Source: Roseibium salinum (GTDB taxonomy: Bacteria; Pseudomonadota; Alphaproteobacteria; Rhizobiales; Stappiaceae). From it: a DNA stretch of 64,000 nucleotides. Where the stretch lies: NCBI RefSeq assembly GCF_026240905.1, contig NZ_JAPEVI010000003.1:2976001-3040000 (forward strand). The letters run 5' to 3'. Positions within the stretch are counted from its first letter, which is position 1. Each line of letters starts with the position of its first letter. Positions 62,602 to 64,000 of this stretch are shown here, piece after piece. Below the pieces are notes generated by a model that was not told where the DNA came from, did no database searches, and saw only the letters and a list, made by a program, of their open reading frames with translations. Made by a program: the position numbers and the translations under genes.

Positions 62602-62997
62602 CTATTGGCCCGATGCATCGGTCATTTCCACCGGTGTCATCCATCCCTGAACGGCGCCGCCGGCATCCTTCAGAATTGCAATCCGGCCGATGCCCGGCAC
62701 GTCGAAGGGCTCGCGCACGATCTCGCCGCCATGGGCCCTTGCCAGTTTCAGGCGCTTGTCCACATCGTCAACGGCGATATAGGACATCCAGTGTTCAGGC
62801 ACGCCTTCAAATTCGGGTCCGGTCATCGGAAACAATCCACCGACCGGCTTGTCGCCGAGGTTTGCGAGGACGTAGGTGCCGGTCTCCATCGGCATCTCCG
62901 TGAAGGTCCAGCCCAGGGACTGGCCGTAGAAGGTTCTGGCTTTCTCCACGTCCCGGGTCATCAGTTCATTCCAATGGAATATTCCGTGTTCGACCAT
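62602..62997 (-). CDS. VOC family (glyoxalase/bleomycin resistance-type) protein
   Basis: 131 residues with two beta-alpha-beta-beta-beta modules: IFHWNELMTRDVEKARTFYG, then GWTFTEMPMETGTYVL, and WMSYIAVDDVDKRLKLARAH, then GRIAILKDAGGAVQGWMTP. Belongs to the lyase-like VOC subgroup (CFP30B-like). Metal ligands are likely His8 and Glu10 (FHWNE) and His69-type residues in PEHWMSY. Substrate unknown. Confidence 0.88.
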   Translation of the reverse strand: MVEHGIFHWNELMTRDVEKARTFYGQSLGWTFTEMPMETGTYVLANLGDKPVGGLFPMTGPEFEGVPEHWMSYIAVDDVDKRLKLARAHGGEIVREPFDVPGIGRIAILKDAGGAVQGWMTPVEMTDASGQ

Positions 62998-63060
62998 GCC
63001 TGGCCCTCCTTGTCCTTAGCGCACCCTAGCACCCCCGGCCGGCAAAACCATGACAATGCG

Positions 63061-63672
63061 CTACCGCCTGCCCTTGGCGCGGTAGCCGGGCAGGGACCAG
63101 CCGCGCAGGATCGCGCCGCCCCGCAGGAGAAGCGCCAAGGCGGCCGCAAGCGCGGCCGACACGGTTTGCGGAGCTCCCAGCTGCATCAGCACCACAAAAC
63201 TGCCGGCCCCGGCGAAGGCGGCGCTGACGTATATCTCCGGCTTGACGATGGAAGGCGGTTCGCGGGCGATCGTATCCCTCAGGATACCGCCGAAGGTCGC
63301 CGTCGAGACGCCCATGAGAACCGCGACGAGCACCGTATCGCCTACCGTCAAGGCCTTTGCGGCGCCCATCACGGAATAGGCCGAAATCCCGATCGCGTCG
63401 GCCCAACGCAGCGGCTTGCTGAACTGCTCGATCCGATAGGCGAAGAACCACAGGAAGATGCTGACGATCAGGCAGACCAGCAGATAGGCCTCGTTTTCCA
63501 CCCAGAAGACCGGCACGCCGAGCAGCAGGTCCCGCAAGGTTCCCCCGCCGATCCCCGTCAGGGTCGCGAAAAAGAGAAAGGCGATGAAGTCCAGCTGCTT
63601 GCGGGAGGCGATAATGCCGCCGGTAACGGCAAAGACCGCAACCCCCAGATAATCCAGCATCTGAAGCAGCAT
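63061..63672 (-). CDS. TRIC cation channel / YadS-YicG (UPF0126) family membrane protein
   Basis: 203 residues from ATG 63672 (CAGGAGAAACA upstream). Two tandem three-helix repeats plus a seventh helix: FAVTGGIIASRKQLDFIAFL, TGIGGGTLRDLLLGVPVFWV in repeat one and YSVMGAAKALTVGDTVLVAV, STATFGGILRDTIAREPPSI in repeat two, each with the glycine-rich GGGTLRD / GGILRDT signature. Prokaryotic members form trimeric cation channels; some bind amino acids. The longer upstream frame is not coding. Confidence 0.9.
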   Translation of the reverse strand: MLLQMLDYLGVAVFAVTGGIIASRKQLDFIAFLFFATLTGIGGGTLRDLLLGVPVFWVENEAYLLVCLIVSIFLWFFAYRIEQFSKPLRWADAIGISAYSVMGAAKALTVGDTVLVAVLMGVSTATFGGILRDTIAREPPSIVKPEIYVSAAFAGAGSFVVLMQLGAPQTVSAALAAALALLLRGGAILRGWSLPGYRAKGRR

Positions 63673-63837
63673 TGTTTCTCCTGGGCGTCTTGCGGGCGGG
63701 AGCCCGAAAGCTATCCGACGCCGGTGCCTGCCGCAAGGAAATGGCATCAAGCGGGGGATCAGCATGAGGGGCACGACTCTCTCCGGCTTGTCCTCAACTC
63801 TTTTCAGCGAATTGACCCCAAGCTCCTCCTCTCGGCG

Positions 63838-63980
63838 GTCATCCCCGGCTCGATCGGGGATCCATTGGCTTGTCTGGTTTTGCAAGAAGACTGGCATGGT
63901 TCACAGGATGTGCAGCACCCCCCTGCTTTCAAAGTCAGTTTCTCTGGAAATGATTGGATCCCCGATCAAGTCGGGGAAGA
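63838..63980. repeat. GTCATCCCC-family inverted repeat at the window end
   Basis: GTCATCCCCGGCTCGATCGGGGATCC (first 20 bases: GTCATCCCCGGCTCGATCGG) at the left is mirrored by TGATTGGATCCCCGATCAAG and TCGGGGAAGAC at the right, with TCTCTGGAAA between. Same family as 35.6, 39.0 and 48.0 kb. No gene is seen from 63673 to 64000. Confidence 0.65.
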
Positions 63981-64000
63981 CTCCAGGAGGTGACGCATTG

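Overview
The window is GC-rich Alphaproteobacterial chromosome, most likely Hyphomicrobiales (Rhizobiales). Supporting markers are the aroA-cmk-rpsA order, sppA-ihfB-lapA, TIGR02300 and DUF1150 proteins, a ROSE-controlled hsp20, an imuA-imuB-dnaE2 mutasome, an HWE histidine kinase, and many palindromic intergenic repeats around GTCATCCCCGG-type hairpins. Assignment to a marine group such as Stappiaceae/Roseibium is inference only. Gene starts were chosen from ribosome binding sites, operon overlaps and family conservation.

Layout. 0-4.7 kb: a YeeE/YedE sulfur transporter with a DUF302 protein, then a TPR protein and OpgC. 4.7-7.3 kb: a small AT-richer accessory patch with orphan small genes and two diverged repeat copies. 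7.3-9.9 kb: a peroxiredoxin/NTF2 pair divergent from its TetR regulator, then a heat-shock operon (hsp20, DUF1150) with an RpoH-type promoter, a ROSE thermometer and a terminator. 10-14.3 kb: LysR regulator, YjbR protein, MFS transporter, HEAT-repeat DNA alkylation repair protein. 14.3-19.1 kb: the ugpBAEC glycerol-3-phosphate ABC transporter behind three PhoB half-sites. 19.4-26.9 kb: a GT29 sialyltransferase-like gene and the SOS mutasome, whose imuB-dnaE2 gap holds three palindromic repeats. 26.9-31 kb: HWE kinase, CMD protein, methanethiol oxidase and a linked membrane protein.

31-34.5 kb is an AT-rich island. It begins inside a partial duplication of the neighbouring membrane gene and holds a truncated gene, a nonsense-interrupted gene, and an overlapping two-gene module (two-helix membrane protein plus a cupin-like protein) that is the best candidate for an undescribed system. 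Next to it a beta-propeller gene carries a 93-bp in-frame palindromic insertion. 36.3-38.9 kb: Tad/TadE-type pseudopilin-like genes, one with a disturbed 5' end. 39.3-41.6 kb: carnitine catabolism (BKACE plus carnitine dehydrogenase-thioesterase fusion). 41.8-46.7 kb: tRNA-Ala(GGC), TIGR02300, then aroA-cmk-rpsA ending in a clear terminator. 48.3-52.9 kb: a complete aa3-type cytochrome oxidase operon with two subunit-III-like proteins. 53-55 kb: SnoaL-like protein, Stf0 sulfotransferase, FKBP. 55.4-59.4 kb: a TRAP transporter divergent from an RpiR regulator. 59.5-62.5 kb: sppA (frameshifted as read), ihfB, lapA, an ornithine cyclodeaminase-like gene and a 30-residue membrane peptide. 62.6-63.7 kb: VOC protein and TRIC-family membrane protein.

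Regulatory logic readable from the sequence: phosphate starvation (PhoB on ugp), heat (RpoH plus ROSE on hsp20), SOS (possible LexA box before imuB), and local repressors TetR and RpiR on their divergent operons. Two core genes (sppA and a tadE) look frameshifted by single-base events and should be checked against reads before being called pseudogenes.
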